Below, piece after piece: positions 35,980-44,624 of a DNA stretch of 64,000 nt. Numbering within the stretch: position 1 is the first letter of the stretch; each line of letters opens with the position of its first letter. The stretch is from Agarivorans albus (GTDB taxonomy: Bacteria; Pseudomonadota; Gammaproteobacteria; Enterobacterales; Celerinatantimonadaceae), in assembly GCF_019670105.1 (NCBI RefSeq), contig NZ_AP023032.1:3731501-3795500 (forward strand), read 5' to 3'. A program made the translations under genes and the position numbers. A model generated the notes under the pieces. The model was not told the origin of the DNA. It worked only from the letters and a program-made list of their open reading frames with translations, and searched no databases.

Positions 35980-37063
35980 AAGAGAACCAGCTTTTAACCC
36001 TTAAGGCCAGCTTAGCCAACGCTTTCATAATGAAGGTGCCTTCGGTATATACCGTTACATCTGCTTGTGCACCAATTCGTCGTAAGCCATGGGCAGTATC
36101 ATCAGAGAATTTGATGATTACCGGAAAGCGCTGCGGATCTCGCAACCAACCAGCCGTTTGCGGAATAGTAGGTAGCGCACCTAAGTTGTTAGATTGACCA
36201 TAATTAACCGCAAACCCAATTGACACCACCTCGCCTTTGAAGATTTTGCCTGGTGCAATATCTAGGGCTATTTCCACCGGGTCGCCCGCTTTGATATTGG
36301 CAATATTGTTTTCTCGCATATAGGCCTCAATCCACACCTCTTTGGTGGTGACAAAAGTCATCAGCGGTTGGCCTTTATTCGCGTAATAACCAGCTTCTAG
36401 CTGTAAGTTAGTCACCCCTCCCTCAGAAGGCGCAACAATTACGGTTTTAGATAAATCCAAACGGGCTTTGCCCAACTTAGCTAAAGCGGATTGCAGCTTA
36501 GGGTTATCTTCGCCGCTCACCCCAAGATTTTGTTTAGCTTGTTCCAACTCTGCGTTGGCCTTGGCTACCGAAGCTTTAGCTTTGGCCACATCGCTGCGCG
36601 CTCTATCAATATTTTGCTGCGGCACAACGTTTTGGTCTTCTACGGCAAACAAACGATTGGCGTCGGTAAGAATCGCTTGATAAGAGGTGGATGCTTCAAG
36701 TAAGCGCGCTTGCGCAGCCGAAACGCCAGCGGTTCCTGCACCAATTTCTTGCCCGGCTAACTCTAATGCGGCTTCGGCTTGAGTGACCGCCAGCACGTAT
36801 TCTTCTTCGGCTACCTTGGCCAAAGGTTGGCCTTTTTCAACTAACTGGTTGTTCGTAACATTCACTTCAACCAGTTTGCCCGATACCGAGGCGGCAATCG
36901 GCACCACAAAACCAAATACCCGAGCATTGTCGGTATTAGGCGTCACTCTATCGCTCACGACATAAATAATAAAAACCAAAATACACAGGGCAAATACCAA
37001 CAACGAACTTTTACGTAAAGGGTTGCTTGGCGCAGCTTCTGAGGCTTCATTTTGTTCAGACAT
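35969..37063 (-). CDS. HlyD-family membrane-fusion protein (EmrA/AaeA-like)
   Basis: The 364-residue adaptor has an N-terminal membrane anchor (SLLVFALCILVFIIYVV) and a barrel-sandwich half GKLVEVNVTNNQLVEKGQPLAKV. A coiled-coil hairpin follows, with runs of Ala/Glu/Lys such as AKAKASVAKANAELEQAKQ. The second half starts at VIVAPSEGGVTNLQLEAG. It is anchored rather than lipidated. It is first in a two-gene unit with the DUF2955 protein, pointing to a two-component export system. Confidence 0.9.
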   Translation of the reverse strand: MSEQNEASEAAPSNPLRKSSLLVFALCILVFIIYVVSDRVTPNTDNARVFGFVVPIAASVSGKLVEVNVTNNQLVEKGQPLAKVAEEEYVLAVTQAEAALELAGQEIGAGTAGVSAAQARLLEASTSYQAILTDANRLFAVEDQNVVPQQNIDRARSDVAKAKASVAKANAELEQAKQNLGVSGEDNPKLQSALAKLGKARLDLSKTVIVAPSEGGVTNLQLEAGYYANKGQPLMTFVTTKEVWIEAYMRENNIANIKAGDPVEIALDIAPGKIFKGEVVSIGFAVNYGQSNNLGALPTIPQTAGWLRDPQRFPVIIKFSDDTAHGLRRIGAQADVTVYTEGTFIMKALAKLALRVKSWFSYVY

Positions 37064-37119
37064 CGTGTTTCTCTTATTTCCGTATTTATTTTACTTAAGG
37101 CTAATTTTTGTTTTGGTAC

Positions 37120-38199
37120 TTAATCGTTAGCATCTGCCTGCTCTTGAGAATTTAGCTCTAACCATGCTACTAACAAGCGGTAACTAACTGCTAGAACTAC
37201 TGCTCCTAAGAACAACCCTACAAAGCCAGACATTAGCATTCCCCCTAAAGAACCTAACAAAATCACCAGCATTGGCACATCTACGCCGCGCCCTAGCAAT
37301 AAAGGTTTGAGCACATTTTCACTAAAGCCCGCTAGTATGCTCCATACAGCAAAAATCCCTGCCACCACCGTAGACTCGTGGTTAAAGACATAAATGACCA
37401 CCGGCAATACCACTAAAAACGGCGGTAATTGGGCAATGGCCAAAATCAGCACCAACACCGACCATACAGCCGCCCCCGGTACGCCTACGGCAAAAAAGCC
37501 GATTGATAGTAAAGTAGCTTGAATAACCGCAACACCAAGCACGCCTTTTGCCACGCTTTGAATGGTATTACTGGCTAAATTGGTTAAGTAGCTACCATGC
37601 TTACCTGCCAAGGCATTTGCTAACGATTGCGCTCCCAGTACCGCTTTTTCACCGTTTGCCATAAATACTCCGGCAATAATTACCGAGAAGCAAAACATCA
37701 ACAGTCCGCCAATAAGCCCACCAGCAAAACCAATCACCTTGCCAGCCACGTCACCCACTTGGCTTGCATAAGTACCTAAGTAGCGCTGTAAATCACTGGC
37801 AGCTAAGGACCACTGCGCATGTACTTTTTCGCCAATTAGCGGCCAAGATTTGATTGAATTTGAAGGAGGAGGAATTTCAAAGCTGCCCTGCTGAACTTGC
37901 TTACCTACAGCAGCTAAACTGTCGATTGCTGCGGTAGTCACCTTAACCCCAGGTACCAAAATTATGGCTAGAAACACCAGCACAATAATGGTGGCGGCTA
38001 CACCACCTTTACCCACCACATTTTTGAGTTTTAAATACAGAGGATTAAGCGCTACAGCCAAGATCATCGCCCAAATGACCGGGGTAATAAAGGGCCGCAC
38101 AATGTCGATACACCATGCGGCTAACAAAAATAGTAAACCTATTTTTATGGCGGCTTCCATTGCACCGCGCTCAAAGGTTTTTTGATTCAACATATCCAT
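37120..38199 (-). CDS. AI-2E family (PerM-type) membrane protein
   Basis: This is a 359-residue membrane protein of the AI-2E/DUF20 family. Hydrophobic helices near the N-terminus include PFITPVIWAMILAVALNPLY, the conserved family opening. The C-terminal part has LGRGVDVPMLVILLGSLGGMLMSGFVGLFLG, the strongest family signature. Members are proposed exporters or antiporters; despite the name few act on AI-2. It lies 56 bp upstream of the HlyD-type gene in the same direction and may be co-transcribed. ATG at 38199 follows AGAGAA. Confidence 0.88.
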   Translation of the reverse strand: MDMLNQKTFERGAMEAAIKIGLLFLLAAWCIDIVRPFITPVIWAMILAVALNPLYLKLKNVVGKGGVAATIIVLVFLAIILVPGVKVTTAAIDSLAAVGKQVQQGSFEIPPPSNSIKSWPLIGEKVHAQWSLAASDLQRYLGTYASQVGDVAGKVIGFAGGLIGGLLMFCFSVIIAGVFMANGEKAVLGAQSLANALAGKHGSYLTNLASNTIQSVAKGVLGVAVIQATLLSIGFFAVGVPGAAVWSVLVLILAIAQLPPFLVVLPVVIYVFNHESTVVAGIFAVWSILAGFSENVLKPLLLGRGVDVPMLVILLGSLGGMLMSGFVGLFLGAVVLAVSYRLLVAWLELNSQEQADAND

Positions 38200-38377
38200 G
38201 TTCTCTAGGTTATTAAAATGAACTGAAGTTGCTACCCTGCCACTTCAGTGATGCTAAATAGTATAGAGAATAAGCCAAGTAATTGTTTAGTTTATTAAAA
38301 ACAATCTATAGAGAATTTTGCTAATTTAAGCGCCTGCTTGCTGCACAGTTTTAGAGCTCACCCAGCATTTGGTTTAT

Positions 38378-41095
38378 TTAAAACTGCAAGCTTTGCTCCT
38401 CTCCCACATAAACTAGGGTTTGTCGCTGAATATCAAAAGCGCTAATTAAGTGAACAATAAAGGTACGTTGTTGCAACATACCCGCAAAACTGCCGCTGCG
38501 TTTGGCAATATGTAAACAGCGCTTACTGTTATCCCATTCAAACACAATTTCGCTATAGGCCCCTTGCTCATAGCGATAACTGTCGCCCTCATCTTCGTAC
38601 AAGCAAAAGCGGCCATCCTCACCCGCGTATACCTCAATGATAAGCGGGTCACTGGGCAGTTCATCGTGATACTGCACGTCGGGGCCATGTGGAATAATGG
38701 CTCCTGCTTTCACCAATAAGGGCATAATATCGATAGGCGTGCCCATCGCAATAGTTTGCCCACCTTGATAGCAATGCTTGTTCCAATAGTTATACCAAGC
38801 AAGACCAGCAGGTAACACCACCTCTCGCTCAGCTGGATATAACTGTGTTTGCTGATGAGCGATGCCTGCATGTGCCCAGCTTAGGCTACATTTTGACGAA
38901 CCTTGCCAATGCGCATATTCAACCACCAATTGATATTGTTGATTTGCCTCTAAATGACAACTCGCTTTATGGTTAAGCTGCGCCTGAGTTTGCCAACTAT
39001 CAATCAACAGCTTACCGTCTAAATAGAAACGCACCCCATCATTAGCATGAATCAGCCAGTTGTACTCGCCATCGACCGGCACGGTTAGCACCCCTTGCCA
39101 ACGCACGCTATAACCACTTAAAGGCAAACCCGCTGGCGGGCCACCTGCCCAGTTGCCATCGATGCTTTCAACCACTTGCGTAGCAACCAGCTGTTTGAAT
39201 TGATCATCAGAAAAGTGTTGCTCGCTAATGCCTTGCAAGCCTTCCGCCGTGTGCAAATGCTCTGGAGCAATCAACTGTTGCTGCAAACTTTGTTGATGGA
39301 ACATAGCTTGGGTAACTGGGCACACCATCAAACTGTCGCCAAACATAAACTGATCGCTAATGTTATGCAGCTGCGCTTGTTGCCTAAAATCAAAGGCCAG
39401 CAAACGCATCATGGTGCCGCCATGCTCAGTAATATTCCATGCTTGTGAATAGATATAAGGCAATAGGCGATAACGCAATTTGTCGAACTTTAACAAGGCG
39501 TCAAAGGCCCAATCTCCCGGCTCGCCAAACTGATAGATTTCGCGCGGTGTATTGGCGCCGTGAGAGCGAAATAGCGGACAAAAAGCCCCATATTGGAACC
39601 AGCGAACATACAGCTCTTTGTAGGCATCATCATCTACACCTTCTGGGAAGTTCGCACCAAAACCACTGGTAAAGAATCCACCGATGTCGGTAGTCCAATA
39701 AGGTAAACCCGCGGCACACAAGTTTAAGCCTGCTGGAATTTGCTGACGCAATACTTGCCAAGTAGCACTTATGTCTCCCGACCAACAAGCCGCAGCGTAA
39801 CGTTGCTGACCTAAATAACTGGAGCGACTAAGAGTGAAAACACGCTTGTCTTCTGCTCCTTGCAAAATCTGCTGGCGCTGCGCTTCATAAACTCCTCGCG
39901 TGGTCATTAAGGAATAACCATTTAGCACCTGCTTCCAAGAGCCTAACTCGGTATCACGTTGCTGATGGCAAAACTCCACGCCATCTTTTGGATTTTGGGT
40001 CGAGATAAACTCTGGCTCTGTGCCATCCATCCAAAGCGCATCTACTCCTAGATCCATTAATCCGGCTTTAAGGTGTTGCCAATAAATATCACGTGCGCCT
40101 TGGCTATAAGCATCGTAAATATGGCCATCGGCCCAATGTTCGGTTTCGAATAAATAGCCATTTTCTAACAAGGCCTTAAACACTGGGCTGCCCTTGCCAA
40201 CAATTGGCCAAATCGACACCATGAGTTTGAAGTGCATATCATGAAGTTGCGCAATGGTTGTGGCTGCATCGCCAAACACTTGCTCGTCAAACTGCATCGC
40301 GCTCCAGCCCAAATCTCCCCAGTATTTCCAATCTTGTACGATGTTATCGATGGGAATTTTTTTATCGCGATAATTTTTAGCTGTGGCAACTAGCTCGGCG
40401 GCATTTACGTAACGCTCTTTGCTTTGCCAGTAACCATAAGCCCAACGGCCAAACAGCGGCGCAGCGCCAGTAAGCTTTCGATAATGCTGAATAACTTGGT
40501 CAAACTCGGGGCCATAAATAACGTAAAACTCTATGCACTCTCCAGCAGCTGAGCTAAAACTAAAGCCCTCTCCTTGGCTAGTAAACTGGGTAAAAGCAAG
40601 TTGGTTCCATAACACCGCATAACCTTTGGTGGATAGTAGCAAAGGGGCTGCTATACCTTTATTAGATTGGCAAATCTCGCGGCTTTGATCTTGGTAGTTA
40701 AAGATCCCATCAGGATATTGACCTAAGCCATAAAAAGCTTGTTCACCTGAGCTAACAAAGTGCTGGCTAAGCGCGCTATCATCACCTTGTTGCTTAAAAG
40801 CAGTTTGCGCTACGCGCAGCAGCTCACCTTCGGCAGTGCTAATGCTCAAGCCGTTTTCGCTAAACGCTATATTCAAGTGCTCGCTGCGCATTTGCTCGGT
40901 AGAGCTATACAGCGGGTCAACCGTTAATTGCGGCAACACCACCAACTCACTTAGCATTTGCTGTTTGCTTAAACTCTCGGTATCAGGGACAATCTTCACT
41001 CTAAGGGTATTTGAGTTAAGCAAGCTCAGTTCGGCAAGCCCGTTACTTGGTTTGCCATCTTGAACAATAGAGAAGGGAAATACTTGGCGCGACAT
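38378..41095 (-). CDS. Glycoside hydrolase family 31 with inserted PA14 domain
   Basis: This alpha-glycosidase of 905 residues has a GH31 N-terminal beta domain, then a catalytic barrel with nucleophile D357 in ALWMDGTEPEF and the probable acid/base D441 in WSGDISATW, followed by LPYWTTDIGGFF. The DGTEPE form resembles alpha-xylosidase-like GH31 branches more than classic alpha-glucosidases. A PA14 domain (about residues 640-760, with DGVRFYLDGKLLIDSW) lies after the barrel, within the C-terminal beta region. No signal peptide is present, so it is probably cytoplasmic and acts on imported oligosaccharides. It is a single-gene unit. Confidence 0.9.
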   Translation of the reverse strand: MSRQVFPFSIVQDGKPSNGLAELSLLNSNTLRVKIVPDTESLSKQQMLSELVVLPQLTVDPLYSSTEQMRSEHLNIAFSENGLSISTAEGELLRVAQTAFKQQGDDSALSQHFVSSGEQAFYGLGQYPDGIFNYQDQSREICQSNKGIAAPLLLSTKGYAVLWNQLAFTQFTSQGEGFSFSSAAGECIEFYVIYGPEFDQVIQHYRKLTGAAPLFGRWAYGYWQSKERYVNAAELVATAKNYRDKKIPIDNIVQDWKYWGDLGWSAMQFDEQVFGDAATTIAQLHDMHFKLMVSIWPIVGKGSPVFKALLENGYLFETEHWADGHIYDAYSQGARDIYWQHLKAGLMDLGVDALWMDGTEPEFISTQNPKDGVEFCHQQRDTELGSWKQVLNGYSLMTTRGVYEAQRQQILQGAEDKRVFTLSRSSYLGQQRYAAACWSGDISATWQVLRQQIPAGLNLCAAGLPYWTTDIGGFFTSGFGANFPEGVDDDAYKELYVRWFQYGAFCPLFRSHGANTPREIYQFGEPGDWAFDALLKFDKLRYRLLPYIYSQAWNITEHGGTMMRLLAFDFRQQAQLHNISDQFMFGDSLMVCPVTQAMFHQQSLQQQLIAPEHLHTAEGLQGISEQHFSDDQFKQLVATQVVESIDGNWAGGPPAGLPLSGYSVRWQGVLTVPVDGEYNWLIHANDGVRFYLDGKLLIDSWQTQAQLNHKASCHLEANQQYQLVVEYAHWQGSSKCSLSWAHAGIAHQQTQLYPAEREVVLPAGLAWYNYWNKHCYQGGQTIAMGTPIDIMPLLVKAGAIIPHGPDVQYHDELPSDPLIIEVYAGEDGRFCLYEDEGDSYRYEQGAYSEIVFEWDNSKRCLHIAKRSGSFAGMLQQRTFIVHLISAFDIQRQTLVYVGEEQSLQF

Positions 41096-41241
41096 ACAAT
41101 AAACCTAAGGCATACAGAGATATGCTTAAGTGTAAATCACCCGGTAACATTTAGCGGTTTAGTAAAGCAGCAAACAAACTCAAATTAATCAATTTGGAGC
41201 ACATAGCACAAAAGCGTTCTAAGCTGGCTTAACTAGAAATA

Positions 41242-42132
41242 CTACGCTAGCCATTCGCGCGCCGACTCGGTAATGGCCACTACTGCTGGATTGGCAATTC
41301 TGCGCTCGGCAGTAATCGCAAAAAACTGTTCTCGTACGTCTTGGATGCTGCCAATTAATTCAACACCGTATTGATTCACCACTTCATCGGCAATGGCGGT
41401 CGGCACAATAAACGCCCCCACGCCAGCTTGACCAAAGGTTTTCATCAATGCGCTGTCATCAAACTCACCCATAATTTGCGGGTGAATGTTTTGTTTATCA
41501 AACCATTGCAACAGTCGTACATGCATAAGGTTTATTTCACTTGGAATTAACAATGGCGCACCGTCTAAGCAGGCCGGAAAGTTAGCTTGTAGTGACTTAG
41601 CAATGCTTGGGCTAGCCACAAAACTTACGCCACTTTCCCCTAACGCATGATTAAAACCACGCACGCCTAAACCGGGAGGCACAGGGCCATCTGCCAACAC
41701 TAAATCCAAACGGTTTAGGGCTAGCTCTGCCAACAAACTCTCTAGGGTGTTTTCTTTGCACAACATGCGTAAAGGCTCACCCATGTTGTAGGCCGGCTCT
41801 AACAGACGGTAAGCAATGGTTTTGGGAACCACTTCGGCGATGCCCACTTTTAGCAACTGCGGACGTTCTGCTGACCCTTGCCTTAGGCTATCTTCCAGTT
41901 CATCACCTAAAGTGAATATTTCATCGGCGTAACTAAGAGCCAAACGGCCAGTTTCGGTTAATTCTAAGTTTCGACCCACTTTGCTAAATAAGGCGCTGCC
42001 AAAATGCTGCTCTAACAAGCTTATCTGGCCGCTGATAGTTTGTGGCGTGATATGCAGCAATTCACTGGCTCGAGCAATACCGCCTTGCTTGGCAGCCACC
42101 CAAAAATAATGCAGATGTTTATAATTTATCAC
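41242..42132 (-). CDS. nhaR: LysR-family activator NhaR
   Basis: This LTTR opens with INYKHLHYFWVAAKQGGIARASELLHITPQTISGQIS, very close to NhaR, the Na+-responsive activator of the NhaA antiporter. The PQT(I/V)(S/T)GQI recognition helix is diagnostic. No nhaA gene is in the window, so targets lie elsewhere. Two GTG starts are possible (42141 and 42132); 42132 is chosen because GAAG sits 8 bp before it. It is divergent from the HPF-like gene and could regulate it. Confidence 0.85.
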   Translation of the reverse strand: MINYKHLHYFWVAAKQGGIARASELLHITPQTISGQISLLEQHFGSALFSKVGRNLELTETGRLALSYADEIFTLGDELEDSLRQGSAERPQLLKVGIAEVVPKTIAYRLLEPAYNMGEPLRMLCKENTLESLLAELALNRLDLVLADGPVPPGLGVRGFNHALGESGVSFVASPSIAKSLQANFPACLDGAPLLIPSEINLMHVRLLQWFDKQNIHPQIMGEFDDSALMKTFGQAGVGAFIVPTAIADEVVNQYGVELIGSIQDVREQFFAITAERRIANPAVVAITESAREWLA

Positions 42133-42251
42133 AGCAAACACTTCGTATTTTTCGAACCATAAGGAAAGTATATTCGAGTATACCTAAGTATAAAAGCCCA
42201 TTATGGTAGTGACTCGTGATTCAAAGTATTGATTCAGCTTAGGAGCAGACC

Positions 42252-42707
42252 ATGCCAAGTAGTATGAAAATTGATATGCATTCACAACACTTTCCACTGA
42301 GTGAACCACTGCAAGCCTACATCAAAAGACGGATTAACTTTGCACTTGGGTCCCAGTACAACAACATTATGCGCATTGCGGTCAAGCTGTCAGATAGCAA
42401 AGAGAGCAGCGGGGCAAACGGCAAGCGCTGCCAAATTTTGGTTAAGTTAGCTGGCCAAGCCGATGTGGTGATAGAAGACATTCAAGCTCAAATATATGTT
42501 GCCATAGACCGCGCAGCTAGCCGGGCTAGTCGCTCGGTAACTCGGCGTATAGCACGGGTGCGCAATAAAGCTCTACGGGCTCCCGACATTAGTGTTGCCG
42601 ACTATTACAGCTTGAGCGATGAAGACGATAACGATCCACTAAATAGCGAATTTGTAGAGTTCACCGAATACCCAACAAACTCTGCTGAGGAAGGAGTGAC
42701 AAGATGA
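42252..42707 (+). CDS. HPF/RaiA-family ribosome-associated protein
   Basis: This 151-residue protein has the S30AE/HPF fold signature: a beta-alpha-beta start (SQHFPLSEPLQAYIKRRI) and the basic helix IYVAIDRAASRASRSVTRRIARV that contacts the ribosome. The C-terminal 40 residues are acidic and unlike HPF or YfiA. It may be a divergent hibernation or stress factor. ATGA overlap with the next gene shows coupling to the YccA-like protein. This gene pair plus the YebE-like gene form one transcription unit. Confidence 0.82.
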   Translation: MPSSMKIDMHSQHFPLSEPLQAYIKRRINFALGSQYNNIMRIAVKLSDSKESSGANGKRCQILVKLAGQADVVIEDIQAQIYVAIDRAASRASRSVTRRIARVRNKALRAPDISVADYYSLSDEDDNDPLNSEFVEFTEYPTNSAEEGVTR

Positions 42708-43378
42708 ACAATCACCCTATTAGCAATACCCCTAGCCATGTTAACGAGAGCGTATTAGCCACCAATAAAGTTATTCGCAATACTTATGCCTTGCTCTCTA
42801 TGACGCTTATGTTTAGTGGCGCTAGCGCGGCATTTTCTATGGCGATGAACCTGCCCCACCCCGGTATCATTATCACCTTGGTGGGCTACTTCGGCTTGCT
42901 GTTTGCCACCATGAAACTGCGCAATAGTGCTTGGGGCATAGTTTGTATTTTTGCTCTAACTGGCTTTATGGGCTTAACCCTTGGGCCAATCCTTACCGCT
43001 TACTTAAGCCTGCCAAATGGCGGCCTGATTGTTAGCCAAGCCATGGTAGCTACCGCAGTGATCTTCCTATCGCTATCTGCTTATGCCATTACCAGCAAAA
43101 AAGACTTTAGCTTTATGGGCGGTTTTTTAATGGTGGGCATTATTGTGGCTTTTCTTGCCGGTTTAGGCGCAATTTTCTTTGCCATTCCTGCGCTATCCTT
43201 AGGTGTATCGGCGATGTTCGTTCTGTTGATGTCGGGGCTAATTTTGTATGAAACCAGCAACATCATTCATGGCGGAGAAACCAACTACATTATGGCTACA
43301 ACCTCGTTGTTTGTTGCCATCTTCAATTTGTTCACCAGCTTGCTGCATATTCTTGGTTTTCTTAACGGAGAAGACTAG
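42704..43378 (+). CDS. Bax inhibitor-1/YccA-family membrane protein
   Basis: This 224-residue inner-membrane protein has seven hydrophobic segments and the BI-1/YccA pattern: VLATNKVIRNTYALLSMTLMFSG at the start, and the C-terminal ILYETSNIIHGGETNYIMA holding the conserved Asp/Glu-type gate residues. YccA modulates the FtsH protease in E. coli, and this could act likewise. It is translationally coupled to the HPF-like gene and followed 22 bp later by the YebE-like gene with its own ribosome site. Confidence 0.93.
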   Translation: MNNHPISNTPSHVNESVLATNKVIRNTYALLSMTLMFSGASAAFSMAMNLPHPGIIITLVGYFGLLFATMKLRNSAWGIVCIFALTGFMGLTLGPILTAYLSLPNGGLIVSQAMVATAVIFLSLSAYAITSKKDFSFMGGFLMVGIIVAFLAGLGAIFFAIPALSLGVSAMFVLLMSGLILYETSNIIHGGETNYIMATTSLFVAIFNLFTSLLHILGFLNGED

Positions 43379-43400
43379 CTAAGCAAGAGGAGAAATTAGC

Positions 43401-44093
43401 ATGATTAACAATTTACTTAACCAGTTTTTAGGTGCTTCTGGCGATGCTCCCAAAACCGCACAGCAAGGTGGTGGAGTATTGGGGGCAATTCCGGGTGGAT
43501 TAGCCGGAGGCGCTGCAGCGGGTGGCTTAATGGCCTTATTAGTAAGTAACAAATCTGCACGAAAGTTTGCTGGCAAAGCGGCAACCTATGGCGGTGCAGC
43601 GGTACTGGGTGGCTTAGCTTATAGCGCTTTTAGTAACTGGAAAAAGCAATCTAGCTCTTCGCAAAACCACCATACTAGCCAAAAATTAGAGCAAATCGAT
43701 CAATCCAGCTTTACCAGTACCGCCAATAACAACGATTTTCAGCTCACGATACTTAAAGCGATGATCGCATCTGCCAAGGCAGACGGGCACATTGACGAGC
43801 AAGAACAGCAACGAATTTTTGAAGCACTAGAACAAATGGCGCTTAGCGAGCAAGTAAAATCAACCTTGTATCGACTAATGCGCCAGCCTATTTCCATTGG
43901 CGAGTTGGCCAGTGAAGTAGAAACCATCGAGCAAAAATCTGAGCTCTACTTGGCCTCTTGCTTTGCTATCAACTTAGATAACGCTGCTGAGCAAGCACAC
44001 TTAGATGGCCTAGCCTACGCTCTGCGCCTGCCCTTCGATTTAGCCGAGCAGCTTCAAAAGCAAGCCCATCAAGCCATACATGAGGCAGCCTAA
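43401..44093 (+). CDS. DUF533 (YebE-like) protein with TerB-type domain
   Basis: This 230-residue protein has an N-terminal Gly/Ala-rich stretch (GGLAGGAAAGGLMALL and GGAAVLGGLAYSAF), possibly membrane-associating, then a TerB-like helical domain from about residue 110. ILKAMIASAKADGHIDEQEQQRI is the signature with the acidic DGxIDxxE metal-type motif. It matches YebE/DUF533 of enterobacteria, an envelope-stress-linked protein of unknown function. The ribosome site AAGAGGAG is strong. Confidence 0.88.
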   Translation: MINNLLNQFLGASGDAPKTAQQGGGVLGAIPGGLAGGAAAGGLMALLVSNKSARKFAGKAATYGGAAVLGGLAYSAFSNWKKQSSSSQNHHTSQKLEQIDQSSFTSTANNNDFQLTILKAMIASAKADGHIDEQEQQRIFEALEQMALSEQVKSTLYRLMRQPISIGELASEVETIEQKSELYLASCFAINLDNAAEQAHLDGLAYALRLPFDLAEQLQKQAHQAIHEAA

Positions 44094-44214
44094 GCATTCA
44101 ATTTAGCAAACCGGCATGGATGCTGGTGCTAACTTATTCCTCAGGCATAAGCTAAAGAACTTATTGCTACAATTTGTTAAACTTGCGCCATTCATTTAGT
44201 ACAGGCACAAACTC

Positions 44215-44400
44215 GTGAACCGCAAAAAGAAAATCAACGAAACGCTGAAGAAAAAAGCTAAAAAAGCCAACGCTAAAAAGCAAAATAGCAACAAACCGCG
44301 CTATGTTTCAAAAGCTGAGCGCGCCGCTTTAGAAGCTGAGCAAGCAAACAATGAACAGGCTGCAACTCCCCTCTCAGAAGAAAACAACGCCAAGCCTTAG
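44215..44400 (+). CDS. DUF2986 small basic protein
   Basis: This 61-residue, highly basic protein begins NRKKKINETLKKKAKKANAK and contains NKPRYVSKAERAALE, matching DUF2986 of marine gammaproteobacteria. The start is GTG at 44215. The Lys-rich N-terminus suggests nucleic-acid or ribosome binding, but the function is unknown. It appears to be its own unit. Confidence 0.8.
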   Translation: MNRKKKINETLKKKAKKANAKKQNSNKPRYVSKAERAALEAEQANNEQAATPLSEENNAKP

Positions 44401-44624
44401 TTCAATCTAAATATCGTTACTAAACAAGCAAATAGTGATGACAGCGCGGAACATACATTAGCAAGTTTCATCTGCAACTGAGAAATTCATTAATTATCAT
44501 ACAAGCATGAGAGAGCTCACATTAGTGATTTTTCGCAACGAATTTATCAAGTTTCGCAGTGCTCCCTAGATAAAAGGAGGGCTAAGGTAGCCTTAAGCTA
44601 AGAACGGTTTAAGGAGTGAGAAAC

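Noticed and set aside
38285-38310. Partial match (ATAGAGAATTTTGC) to the same motif upstream of the AI-2E family gene
   Set aside because: Too many differences in the core; expected by chance in A/T-rich intergenic DNA.
44479-44500. Partial match (GAGAAATTCATTAATT) to the 23-bp motif upstream of the xylanase gene
   Set aside because: Only the GAGAAATTCA part matches and the orientation relative to the gene is opposite to the six good copies.
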